Assembly: GCF_030695065.1 (NCBI RefSeq)
Contig: NZ_JAUYTR010000011.1
Location: 616,458 to 680,457, forward strand
Direction of reading: 5' to 3'
DNA length: 64,000 bases
Source of the DNA: Sediminibacterium sp.
GTDB taxonomy: Bacteria; Bacteroidota; Bacteroidia; Chitinophagales; Chitinophagaceae
A program made the translations under genes and the position numbers. The notes beneath the pieces are model-generated. The model was not told the DNA's origin. It saw nothing but the letters and a program-made list of their open reading frames with translations, and did not search any database. Of this stretch, positions 41,412 through 50,135 are shown one piece after another (the stretch's first letter is position 1; each line of letters starts with the position of its first letter).

Positions 41412-41987
41412 TTAGCTAATCCAATTGTAAAAGATGAACAAATAAATCCAAAGTATATCTACAAAATGCCAGTAAGTACCCACTAATTCAATGGATAGGC
41501 TACTGTAATTTTTAACACTACTTACATAGGCTTTAATAAAAATTACCATCAAAGCAATAACCCCACCAAGCACGTGAAGCATATGCAATCCGGTAATTAC
41601 CAAAAGAAAAGATGCAGCAGAATTGCTTCTGGCACCGGTAAGGGCAATATTTCTGGCTTCTAAATCCATAAAACCAAAAACTTGTAACCCCATAAACAAT
41701 AAACCTAATATTGCAGTAACGGTAATAAGCATTCGATAACGACCCATTTCCCTAGCTTTAAATGCCTTTGTTGCCAAATGAATGGTTACACTACTTAAAA
41801 TGATTACCAGTGTAGAATACATGAAAACCACTGGCAAATCGAATTCTAACCAACTACTTTGGTTCTTCTTTACAATGTAGGCGCTTGTAAGGCCTGCAAA
41901 CATCATAATGATACTGCCCATAGCCACCCACAAGGTAAACTTGTGTGGGTGAATTCTTTTGGGCGCTTCATTTGCAATCGTACTCAT
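41412..41987 (-). CDS. Second haem-copper oxidase subunit III-like protein
   Basis: A 191-aa five-helix protein of the subunit III fold. It has TGLHMLHVLGGVIALMVIF and the diagnostic ELVGTYWHFVDILWIYLFIFYNW. The N-terminus carries MIMFAGLTSAYIVKK. It is shorter than the downstream subunit III. The tandem arrangement of a short and a long subunit III is usual in Bacteroidota oxidase loci, where the short one is often named CoxO/ctaE-like. It sits 19 nt after the haem O synthase gene. Confidence 0.9.
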   Translation of the reverse strand: MSTIANEAPKRIHPHKFTLWVAMGSIIMMFAGLTSAYIVKKNQSSWLEFDLPVVFMYSTLVIILSSVTIHLATKAFKAREMGRYRMLITVTAILGLLFMGLQVFGFMDLEARNIALTGARSNSAASFLLVITGLHMLHVLGGVIALMVIFIKAYVSSVKNYSSLSIELVGTYWHFVDILWIYLFIFYNWIS

Positions 41988-42006
41988 TTATTTTAATTTA
42001 ATTAGA

Positions 42007-42918
42007 TTAATGATTAATCTTATCTGCCAACATTGCAAGTAACACAATTGGCAAATAAATATAACTGCTGAACATTACCCTTCTGGCTGCTTTTACATCC
42101 ATTTCCTTATACAATCGGGCACTCTGGAACACCATGAATAAATTACATGCCAATACAATCCATAAGCTGGTTATTCCTGTTAATCCAATAAAATAAGGCA
42201 CCATGCCAATAGGAATCATCAAAAAAGAATACATGATGGTTTGAATTGCGGTAAACTTAGTGGGGCCCTTATCTGCAGGAAGTAATTTAAAACCCGCTTT
42301 AGTATAATCGGCATGTGCTACCCAGGCAATAGCCCAAAAATGAGGGAATTGCCATAAGAATTGCATTCCAAATAACACCCAACCACCCAAAGCAAAATCA
42401 TCATTACCTGCAACCCATCCAATCAAACAGGGTAAAGCACCTGGTAATGCCCCAATTAAGACCGCAATGGAATTGATTTTTTTTAGAGGAGTATAAATAA
42501 AGGCATACAAAAACAAACTAAATGCAGAAACCAATGCGGAAGAGAAATTAAAGAAATACCACATCATGCCAACTCCTACAATGCCTGCTATCAATGCAAA
42601 AGTATAGGCTTCGTTTTGGCTCATATTGCCATTGGCCACCGGACGTTTTGATGTCCGTTTCATCATGGCATCGGTGTCTTTTTCTACTGCCTGATTAATT
42701 GCATTTGCACTTCCGGTAATTAACATGCCTGCTAAAAACAACAATAAAATCATGTACCAATCGTACTCAACCACTTTGGGTGCTAGTAAATAACAAATCA
42801 CACAAGAGAACACTACAGTAAAGCTTAAAGTAAACTTTATCAACAGCATATAGTCTTTAACTTTTGCTGCTAAAGAAAAACTTTGGCTTTCTACCCTATG
42901 CTCACTGGATTTTGTCAT
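42007..42918 (-). CDS. ctaB: Protohaem IX farnesyltransferase (haem O synthase)
   Basis: A 303-aa UbiA-family enzyme from ATG 42918 (MTKSSEHR). It attaches farnesyl to haem B, giving haem O for the oxidase. First Asp-rich motif: NAINQAVEKDTDAMMKRTSKRP, which is typical of CtaB. The second region FLWQFPHFWAIAWVAHADY is also diagnostic. About nine helices are present. It starts just after a terminator downstream of ctaD, so it may have separate control. Confidence 0.93.
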   Translation of the reverse strand: MTKSSEHRVESQSFSLAAKVKDYMLLIKFTLSFTVVFSCVICYLLAPKVVEYDWYMILLLFLAGMLITGSANAINQAVEKDTDAMMKRTSKRPVANGNMSQNEAYTFALIAGIVGVGMMWYFFNFSSALVSAFSLFLYAFIYTPLKKINSIAVLIGALPGALPCLIGWVAGNDDFALGGWVLFGMQFLWQFPHFWAIAWVAHADYTKAGFKLLPADKGPTKFTAIQTIMYSFLMIPIGMVPYFIGLTGITSLWIVLACNLFMVFQSARLYKEMDVKAARRVMFSSYIYLPIVLLAMLADKINH

Positions 42919-42934
42919 TCCGTTGTTGTAGTTT

Positions 42935-42966
42935 AAAAACAATGCTCCCGTAATCCGGGAGCATTG
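42935..42966 (-). terminator. Intrinsic terminator after ctaD
   Basis: An exact 11-bp stem (42940-42950 with 42956-42966), five-base loop, and TTTTT on the minus strand. It separates the act/ctaCD block from ctaB and the later genes. Confidence 0.8.
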
Positions 42967-43005
42967 AAGTATTTCAACTGAATAAAAACTTACTCAGTAA
43001 TAATA

Positions 43006-44823
43006 TTAGTGACTGCTTTCGTCGGCTCCCACCGGTGTAGTCTGGGAAATAAATTCTTGACCATCTTTACCGTAATCGTAAGCCCAACGATGCACTTCAG
43101 GAATTTCTCCTACCCAGTTACCATGACCAGGATTAATTGGAGCAGTCCACTCTAAAGTATTAGAACCATAAGGGTTTTGTGTAGTTACTTTTCTACCCTT
43201 AAAAATAGAATAGAAGAAGTTGAACAAGAACAACAATTGTGCAGCAAATACAATCATTGCAACAGTGCTAATGAATCTATTTAATTCAGCAAACTGTTTA
43301 AAGCTTTCCCAAACACTATAGTCATAGTATCTTCTTGGCATACCTGCTAAACCTTGGTAGTGCATTGGCCAGAAAATCATGTACGCTCCAGCTAATGTAA
43401 TCCAGAAGTGTAAATAAGAAAGGGTATTATTCATGTAACGACCATACATTTTAGGGAACCAGTGGTAAATACCAGCAAACATTCCAAACATACTTGCTAC
43501 ACCCATTACAATATGGAAGTGCGCAATAACAAAGTAAGTATCGTGTAAATGAATATCTAATGCAGAGTTACCTAACCAAATACCAGTTAAACCTCCAGAG
43601 ATAAATAAGCTTACAAATCCAATAGAGAACATCATACCAGGAGTAAAGCGAATATTACCTCTCCACAATGTAGTTAACCAGTTGAATACTTTAATGGCAG
43701 AAGGAACAGCAATTAATAATGTAAGTAATACAAACACCGATCCAAGGAATGGATTCAATCCCGTTACGAACATATGGTGTGCCCAAACCAAGAAAGCTAA
43801 TATGGCAATCGCAAACAATGATCCAATCATGGCCATATAACCAAAGATGGGCTTGCGAGAGTTTACAGAAAGAATTTCAGAAGCCATACCCATTGCTGGT
43901 AAAAGAATGATGTATACTTCAGGGTGTCCTAAGAACCAGAATAAGTGCTGATAAAGGATGGCGCTACCACCTTCGTTAGGCAATGCACCCACCCCGTTAA
44001 TAAAGATGTCTGATAAATAGAAACTTGTTCCAAAATTTCTATCAAAAATCAATAATATAAAACCAGAGAACAATACTGGGAATGATAATACACCTAATAC
44101 AGCAGTAAAGAACAATGCCCAAATAGTTAAAGGCAAACGAGTCATGCTCATTCCTTTAGTACGCATGTTCAATATGGTAGCAATGTAGTTTAAGCCTCCT
44201 AATAAAGAAGATACCACAAATAATGCCATTGCAATTAGCCATAAATCCATACCAGTACCAGAACCAGGAGATGCAGATGCCAAAGCGCTCAATGGAGGAT
44301 AAGCAGTCCATCCACCACTGAATGGTCCAAACTCAACAAACATAGATGATAGCATTACTATACTTGCTGCAAAGAAAAACCAGTAGCTCAACATATTCAT
44401 AAATGGTGATGCCATATCTCTTGCTCCAATTTGTAATGGAATTAAAAAGTTGGCAAAAGTTCCACTTAAACCTGCAGTTAATACAAAGAATACCAATACG
44501 GTTCCGTGTGTAGTAACCAAAGCGTAATATGCATCGGGGGTGATTTTACCACCTTCAGCCCATTTACCTAAAATATCTTCTAACCAAGGAAAACTCGCTT
44601 CAGGATATCCTAATTGTAAACGGAAAAGTACACTCATTAAACCACCCAATACTGCCCAAACCATTCCCGTAATAAGGAATTGCTTAGCAATCATTTTATG
44701 GTCCATGCTAAAGACATACTTCGAAATAAATGTCTCATGGTGATGCTCATGATGATGATCACCATGCGCTTCGTGATGTAAACCTGCTCCAGCAGGTGCG
44801 TGCAATACGGCTTCGTTACTCAT
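43006..44823 (-). CDS. ctaD: Cytochrome c oxidase subunit I
   Basis: A 605-aa catalytic subunit with the low-spin haem, haem-copper and proton-channel residues. HPEVYILLLPAMG gives the CuB His and the cross-linked Tyr (H-P-E-V-Y). WAHHMFVTG holds the CuB His pair and HDTYFVIAHFHIVMG the haem ligands. About 12 helices plus extension are present. The N-terminus is histidine-rich (HHEAHGDHHHEHHHE, residues about 15-30). It is a type A oxidase coupled in location to alternative complex III. Confidence 0.96.
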   Translation of the reverse strand: MSNEAVLHAPAGAGLHHEAHGDHHHEHHHETFISKYVFSMDHKMIAKQFLITGMVWAVLGGLMSVLFRLQLGYPEASFPWLEDILGKWAEGGKITPDAYYALVTTHGTVLVFFVLTAGLSGTFANFLIPLQIGARDMASPFMNMLSYWFFFAASIVMLSSMFVEFGPFSGGWTAYPPLSALASASPGSGTGMDLWLIAMALFVVSSLLGGLNYIATILNMRTKGMSMTRLPLTIWALFFTAVLGVLSFPVLFSGFILLIFDRNFGTSFYLSDIFINGVGALPNEGGSAILYQHLFWFLGHPEVYIILLPAMGMASEILSVNSRKPIFGYMAMIGSLFAIAILAFLVWAHHMFVTGLNPFLGSVFVLLTLLIAVPSAIKVFNWLTTLWRGNIRFTPGMMFSIGFVSLFISGGLTGIWLGNSALDIHLHDTYFVIAHFHIVMGVASMFGMFAGIYHWFPKMYGRYMNNTLSYLHFWITLAGAYMIFWPMHYQGLAGMPRRYYDYSVWESFKQFAELNRFISTVAMIVFAAQLLFLFNFFYSIFKGRKVTTQNPYGSNTLEWTAPINPGHGNWVGEIPEVHRWAYDYGKDGQEFISQTTPVGADESSH

Positions 44824-44878
44824 ACACTGATTCTTTATTAGTTATTACAACCTCGTTTAAACTTGGTTGTTGATTGTT

Positions 44879-45946
44879 CTATAATTTGGCGGTAACTTTT
44901 GATGCTAGTTCAACAGGCTTAGCAACTAATTTTACCGTATCTTTTTTAGCGTTAGCTGGATCTTTGTCAGGGAAAGCTGTGTAATAGTAAGGAGACTGAC
45001 CAGCCATTTTAGCATCAAACTCTGCTTGATCTACTACTTCAATAATTCCTTTCATAGAATAGTGACCATTACCGCACATTTGGTCGCAACTGATTTCGAA
45101 TTGGAAATCTGGATTTCCAGTTTTCTCCTTCATTTCTTTTGTAGTGTACTTTGGCGTAAACCACATAGTGGTCGGAATACCTGGAACAGCATCCATCTTC
45201 ATTCTAAAATGAGGTAAACCTACATCATGAATAACATCTCTTGAACCAATAATCAATTTTACTGGGCGACCTTTTACCAAATACATGGTCTGCTCCATCA
45301 CTAAATCGTCGTGTGCTAATTGGTCGTCCCAAATTAAGCCCAAAGAGTTAGAGGCATTATCAATGTTTTTGTAATATTTTTTACCAAATGCGCCGTCTTT
45401 ACCTGGATAGCGATAAATCCAACCAAATTGCTTACCCGTAATTTCTACTACCATGGCTTCTTTTGGTGGCTCTCCGGTAAATAAAAACCAGTTTCTTAAA
45501 CCAATTACTACTAGTACAGTTAATGCAATAGCAGGAATTACGGTCCAAATGGCTTCTAACTTATTGCTATGCGCAAAGAACACCACTTTTCTGTTATCGC
45601 TTTCTTGGTATTTATACGCAAACCAAAAAAGAACAATTTGCGTTCCAATGAATACAAATCCAGTTACAGCTAGTGTTAACCATAACATAGAATCTACACG
45701 CTCTCCTTCTACACTGGCTGAACCTTGAGGTAACAATGTTTTATCGTATAAAACTTCATTGCAGTACCATACTCCAATAAGGCCTAACACCAAAAACACG
45801 ACCATCAGAAAACCATTAATCTTGTTGTTCTGCTTACGGCTATGCTCTTCCCCTTTCAAAATTGCCACATACTCACTTGCTTTAGAGATCTGAAAGATCA
45901 CTACAAAAATGAGTAACGATACCGCGGTGATTAATAAAGCTGTCAT
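44879..45946 (-). CDS. ctaC: Cytochrome c oxidase subunit II (no fused cytochrome c)
   Basis: A 355-aa protein with three N-terminal helices, one more than the usual two, and a cupredoxin domain holding the CuA site. GLPHFRMKMDAVPG contributes His, and ISCDQMCGNGHYSMKG contributes two Cys, Glu-equivalent, His and Met. No CXXCH motif is present, so this is not a caa3-type subunit and needs a separate cytochrome c donor such as ActA, ActE or a soluble one. It lies between actF and ctaD. Confidence 0.95.
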   Translation of the reverse strand: MTALLITAVSLLIFVVIFQISKASEYVAILKGEEHSRKQNNKINGFLMVVFLVLGLIGVWYCNEVLYDKTLLPQGSASVEGERVDSMLWLTLAVTGFVFIGTQIVLFWFAYKYQESDNRKVVFFAHSNKLEAIWTVIPAIALTVLVVIGLRNWFLFTGEPPKEAMVVEITGKQFGWIYRYPGKDGAFGKKYYKNIDNASNSLGLIWDDQLAHDDLVMEQTMYLVKGRPVKLIIGSRDVIHDVGLPHFRMKMDAVPGIPTTMWFTPKYTTKEMKEKTGNPDFQFEISCDQMCGNGHYSMKGIIEVVDQAEFDAKMAGQSPYYYTAFPDKDPANAKKDTVKLVAKPVELASKVTAKL

Positions 45947-46000
45947 AATGCTGTATATATATTATCTAATGTCTAACAAATATTAATTTAATCGAGTTCA

Positions 46001-47230
46001 CTAAACTTGGTGAATTACACTTTCTTTAAGGTATGGATGGTATTTAGCAATCAAAGGTTTCTTAGACAATGCAGTGCCCACAAAAAGGATCATTGCTCCA
46101 ACAAAAAACGCAAGGATACCAAAGTCTAACCAACCTAATGAAACGTGTTCTTTCATCAAAGAGCCCATTACCATTTGATAAAAATCTATCCAGTGACCAA
46201 AGATGATTAAAACTGCCATAAAAGTGACCAATGTGTAATTTCTTTTAGCTGAACGCTTCATCAGAATCAACAAAGGACATAAGAAGTTTACGATCAAATT
46301 AAAGAAGAAAATTCCTTTATAAGCTCCTTGTGTTCTATGCTTAAAGTAAACAGTTTCTTCAGGAATATTGGCATACCAAATCAACATGTACTGTGAGAAC
46401 CATAAATATGTCCAAAAGATAGAAAAAGCAAACATGAATTTACCAATATCGTGTAAATGCTCTTGGCTGGTTAATTCTAAATAACCTTTGTTCTTTAAGT
46501 AAATTACCCAAAGAGCAATCAATGACATACCTGCTACAAATGAACTTACAAAAGTATACCAGCTATACATGGTAGAATACCAGTGTGCATCAATACTCAT
46601 CATCCATAACCAAGGAACAGTAGATCCTACTGTTAAACCAAACCATACGGTGAACATGGCAGTTCTTACGGTACCTCTGTGAATGAATTTTTCGCTGGTT
46701 TCGCGATCCATCGGAGCTGCGTCTGCCTCATCATTTAATTTACGAATTCTCCATCCTAAGAAACTCCACAATGCTATGGTTAATGTAGTCCAGATTACAA
46801 AGAAAGTTGGGTTTAAGAAACCAGATTTACCTTTTAAGATAGGATCAGCAGCTACTGCTTCTGTGTCTAACCAATGGTAAATATGGTGCTTATGACCAAA
46901 TACAATGTATAATAACACAGCGAATGTGATGGCACCGAAAATAGGAACCAAAGTAGAAATCGCTTCTGGAATACGACGGAAGGTTTGTGTAAACCCAGCT
47001 TGCGCCAAAGTAGTAACAGAAATAAAGAACATGCTGGCATTACAAATTAATGTCCAGAAAATAGTATTGTACATAAGTGTTCCCCAGAAATGCACTTGCT
47101 CGTGCTCATCGGAACTAAAACCTTTGGTGAACATTCCATACAGTAATGCAGCCAAGCCCAAGCCAATCAAGGCGTAAGACCAGGTTTTCATTTTTCCGGG
47201 AACTTCAAATTGTGTTCTTAAAGATGCCAT
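46001..47230 (-). CDS. actF: Alternative complex III subunit ActF (quinone-binding membrane subunit)
   Basis: A 409-aa protein with 10 helices, related to ActC and NrfD. It has the periplasmic/cytoplasmic pattern IDAHWYSTMYSWYTFVSSFVAG and WFSQYMLIWYANIPEETVYF. No cofactor motif is present. ActF is the second NrfD-like subunit, at which one quinol site and a proton path are proposed in known structures. It follows actE and precedes ctaC, so the complex and its oxidase are coexpressed. Confidence 0.92.
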   Translation of the reverse strand: MASLRTQFEVPGKMKTWSYALIGLGLAALLYGMFTKGFSSDEHEQVHFWGTLMYNTIFWTLICNASMFFISVTTLAQAGFTQTFRRIPEAISTLVPIFGAITFAVLLYIVFGHKHHIYHWLDTEAVAADPILKGKSGFLNPTFFVIWTTLTIALWSFLGWRIRKLNDEADAAPMDRETSEKFIHRGTVRTAMFTVWFGLTVGSTVPWLWMMSIDAHWYSTMYSWYTFVSSFVAGMSLIALWVIYLKNKGYLELTSQEHLHDIGKFMFAFSIFWTYLWFSQYMLIWYANIPEETVYFKHRTQGAYKGIFFFNLIVNFLCPLLILMKRSAKRNYTLVTFMAVLIIFGHWIDFYQMVMGSLMKEHVSLGWLDFGILAFFVGAMILFVGTALSKKPLIAKYHPYLKESVIHQV

Positions 47231-47286
47231 TGTTACTCTTTTAGTTCAGTTAGTATTGATCCTATTAGCAGGACCATTTGCTAAAT

Positions 47287-47925
47287 TTATTTTGTTGTTG
47301 CAGTTGCATCTGCTGCTGGAGCAGGAGCTGCTTTTGCTTTACTCGACTGTTGTTTTGCCTTAATGTAAGCAATTACTTGCCAACGTTGTTTACGGCTTAA
47401 TTGAGAAGCATAAGAGCCCATCAAGTTTTTACCATAAGCAACTGAATAGAACATTTGACCAGCTGGCATTGCTTCATACTTTGCATCTCCTACCAACGCA
47501 GCAGGTTTTGCAGCATAAGGACCAGCTCCATCTTTATACAATGGTCCATTTCCATTTAACTTATCACCATGACAAATACCACAGTTGATTAAATACAAAC
47601 GCTCTGCTTCATCCATATCTGTTTTACTCAAAGTATCGTAAGGATTAGGTACAGCTTTAGACGCAGTGTAATTAGTGGTATCACCAGGTAAATCCATTGG
47701 AATATGGAAAGGCATATCTTCTTCACGAGAGATTGTGCCTGCAACAGGGCGACTGTTGTAGTTAATTCCTTTCTCGGCCAAATTGCTATGGTCTGCATAT
47801 GACTCGTATGCACGGCTATAAGCCATATCTGGCATATAAATCGTACCAGGTGTACGCTTAACATCGCTGCAAGCAGTTAATGCTACTACTGCAGTTAAAG
47901 AAGCTATGATTAATGTATTCTTCAT
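47287..47925 (-). CDS. actE: Alternative complex III subunit ActE (mono-haem cytochrome c lipoprotein)
   Basis: A 212-aa lipoprotein with signal peptide ending ALTACSD (Cys19). One haem motif, CGICH, lies near residue 116 and a likely axial Met in YGKNLMGSYASQL; the domain is a class I cytochrome c. It is anchored on the periplasmic face and passes electrons from ActA/ActB to the terminal oxidase. An alanine-rich low-complexity tail (SSKAKAAPAPAADATATTK) ends the protein. Confidence 0.93.
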   Translation of the reverse strand: MKNTLIIASLTAVVALTACSDVKRTPGTIYMPDMAYSRAYESYADHSNLAEKGINYNSRPVAGTISREEDMPFHIPMDLPGDTTNYTASKAVPNPYDTLSKTDMDEAERLYLINCGICHGDKLNGNGPLYKDGAGPYAAKPAALVGDAKYEAMPAGQMFYSVAYGKNLMGSYASQLSRKQRWQVIAYIKAKQQSSKAKAAPAPAADATATTK

Positions 47926-47952
47926 GATTCGTTAATTCTAAGTGTTCTACAA

Positions 47953-48543
47953 TTAAGCGGCAACAATTTGGTTTTCTTCAAAAGGCATTTCATCCTTATC
48001 GTATCTTCCTAACCACCATCCGTCTTCAGCAACTTCTACTTTGGTTTCTAAAGCGCCATTGCTAGTTAAAAATGCTTGTAAATCATCGGTATTGGTTTTA
48101 TCGGTACACTCTATTACCATTACAAACAAATCATCTGTTGCACGAGCATGAAAATGATGCTTCTTTACAAATGGAGCCAATTGGCATAAATAGCAGAAAG
48201 TCAATACCATTCCAACCGCAGCAAATAAAACGGTTAACTCAAACATAATTGGAATCCAAGCTGGCAATGCAAAATGTGGCTTACCACCAATATTTAAAGG
48301 CCAGTCTTTGGTAAAAATCCAACTGATAGAGCTTAATGCAGTAGCAGTTCCAGTAATACCATAAATGAATCCTGCAGTGTGTAAGCTGGTTTCACGCAAA
48401 CCCATTGCATGGTCTAAACCATGAACAGCAAAGGGCGTGTAAACATCGTGGATCTTGTATCCGGCAGTACGTACTTTTTTTACTGCTGGAAATAAAACTG
48501 CTTCGTCATCAAAACAGCCTACTACAAATTTCTTTTTTGCCAT
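47953..48543 (-). CDS. actD: Alternative complex III subunit ActD (DUF3341)
   Basis: A 196-aa protein. The soluble N-terminus with KKFVVGCFDDEAVLFPAVKKV and IHDVYTPFAVHGLDHAMG is the DUF3341 signature. Two membrane helices (about 60-80 and 95-120) follow, and then a cytoplasmic or periplasmic C-terminal domain with HHFHARATDDLFVMVI. ActD is a cofactor-free structural subunit. It starts about 85 bp after actC. Confidence 0.93.
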   Translation of the reverse strand: MAKKKFVVGCFDDEAVLFPAVKKVRTAGYKIHDVYTPFAVHGLDHAMGLRETSLHTAGFIYGITGTATALSSISWIFTKDWPLNIGGKPHFALPAWIPIMFELTVLFAAVGMVLTFCYLCQLAPFVKKHHFHARATDDLFVMVIECTDKTNTDDLQAFLTSNGALETKVEVAEDGWWLGRYDKDEMPFEENQIVAA

Positions 48544-48628
48544 ACTTTATTTTTTGTCTGCAAATGCATCGCTGCAAGCGCAGTAAATAATTTTAATCAT
48601 ATACCAAGCGCGTCATGCGCTTTAACTA

Positions 48629-50071
48629 TTAGTGGTGCGCATGCTCATGCACAAACTCTTCTAGTTTTTGTTCTTCTATATTAGCCATTTGATTTTTGTA
48701 TCCTTCACCAGTAGTCTTCAATACATACTTGATTTCTGCAATTGCAATTACCGGGAAGTATTTAGCGAATAAGAAGAAGCAAGTAAAGAATAATCCAAAT
48801 GTTCCAGCATAGAATCCAATTTCCCAAATGGTAGGGCTGTAGTAAACAGACCAGCTAGATGGCAAGTAATCACGGTAAAGTGATGTAACGATGATTACAA
48901 AACGCTCGAACCACATACCAATGTTTACAATGATACTCATGAAGAAGGTTACAAAAATGTTTCTTCTCATTTTGCGGAACCAGAAAATTTGAGGGCTTAA
49001 TACGTTACAAGCCATCATACCCCAGTAGCTCCAACCATAAGGTGAGAACAAATATGCACGGCTGTACCAGAATGTATATCCTTCGTATTTATTTTGACTG
49101 TACCAACCCATGAACAATTCTGTTAGGTAAGCAATACCTACAATTGAACCGGTTAATACAATTACTTTATTCATTGCTTCTATATGACCAATGGTTACAT
49201 AGTCTTCCATTGCAAATACCTTACGTACAATAATCATTAGGGTTTGCACCATGGCAAAACCAGAGAAGATGGCACCCGCAACGAAGTAAGGAGGGAAGAT
49301 GGTGGTATGCCATCCAGGAATAACTGAAGTAGCGAAGTCAAAAGATACGATGGTGTGAACCGATAGTACCAGCGGCGTACTTAATCCCGCTAAAACCAAT
49401 GAAAGGCTCTCATGGCGCTGCCAATGTTTGGTAGAACCAGTCCATCCAAAAGAAGCAATACCATATAAACGCTTACGTAATTTGGTAAACGCACGATCTC
49501 TTACGGTTGCAAAATCCGGAATTAAACCAGAGTACCAGAATAAAAGAGATACGGTAAAGTAGGTAGAGATTGCAAATACGTCCCACAACAATGGAGAGTT
49601 AAAGTTTACCCATAATGGACCACGAGAGTTAGGGTAAGGCAATACAAAGAATGCCATCCATACTCTACCCATGTGGAAGATAGGGAACTGACCCGCACAC
49701 ATTACCGCGAAAATAGTCATCGCTTCTGCAGCGCGGTTTACACCTGTTCTCCATCCTTGACGGAATAACAATAAGATTGCAGAAATCAAGGTACCGGCGT
49801 GACCAATACCAACCCACCAAACGAAGTTGGTGATATCCCATCCCCAACCCACTGTTTTATTTAAGTTCCACTCACCTATACCATAAGTTACTTCACGGTA
49901 TACGCTATAGACACCAAACATGAGTAAGGCAACAGCAATATAAAAACCTACATACCATAATTTGGTAGGCTTGGCTTCAATAGGGCGAACTATGTCTTCT
50001 GTTACCTGCTTGTATGTTTTATCTCCATACACCAGTGGTTCCCTGAGCTGTGATTCGTACTTTAAATGCAT
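48629..50071 (-). CDS. actC: Alternative complex III subunit ActC (NrfD-like)
   Basis: A 480-aa membrane protein with 10 helices of the NrfD/PsrC family. It has GWGWDITNFVWWVGIGHAGTLISAILLLFRQ and NRAAEAMTIFAVMCAGQFPIFHMGR, typical of ActC. It forms the quinol oxidation site and contacts the Fe-S subunit ActB. The C-terminus is histidine-rich (EHAHH). It lies 65 bp after actB. Confidence 0.95.
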   Translation of the reverse strand: MHLKYESQLREPLVYGDKTYKQVTEDIVRPIEAKPTKLWYVGFYIAVALLMFGVYSVYREVTYGIGEWNLNKTVGWGWDITNFVWWVGIGHAGTLISAILLLFRQGWRTGVNRAAEAMTIFAVMCAGQFPIFHMGRVWMAFFVLPYPNSRGPLWVNFNSPLLWDVFAISTYFTVSLLFWYSGLIPDFATVRDRAFTKLRKRLYGIASFGWTGSTKHWQRHESLSLVLAGLSTPLVLSVHTIVSFDFATSVIPGWHTTIFPPYFVAGAIFSGFAMVQTLMIIVRKVFAMEDYVTIGHIEAMNKVIVLTGSIVGIAYLTELFMGWYSQNKYEGYTFWYSRAYLFSPYGWSYWGMMACNVLSPQIFWFRKMRRNIFVTFFMSIIVNIGMWFERFVIIVTSLYRDYLPSSWSVYYSPTIWEIGFYAGTFGLFFTCFFLFAKYFPVIAIAEIKYVLKTTGEGYKNQMANIEEQKLEEFVHEHAHH

Positions 50072-50135
50072 CTGTTCTTATTTTGGTCCTTGATCTGCCC
50101 TAGAGCAGCATCTGGTTATTTCAATTGCTTAATAA

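Noticed and set aside
40656..41987. Two subunit III genes as a frameshifted or broken single gene
   Set aside because: Both are complete with their own WHFVD core and start codons; a short and a long subunit III in tandem is common in Bacteroidota.
48606..48622. AAGCGC-GTCAT-GCGCTT hairpin between actC and actD as a terminator
   Set aside because: No U-run follows on the minus strand and the flanking genes must be coexpressed.
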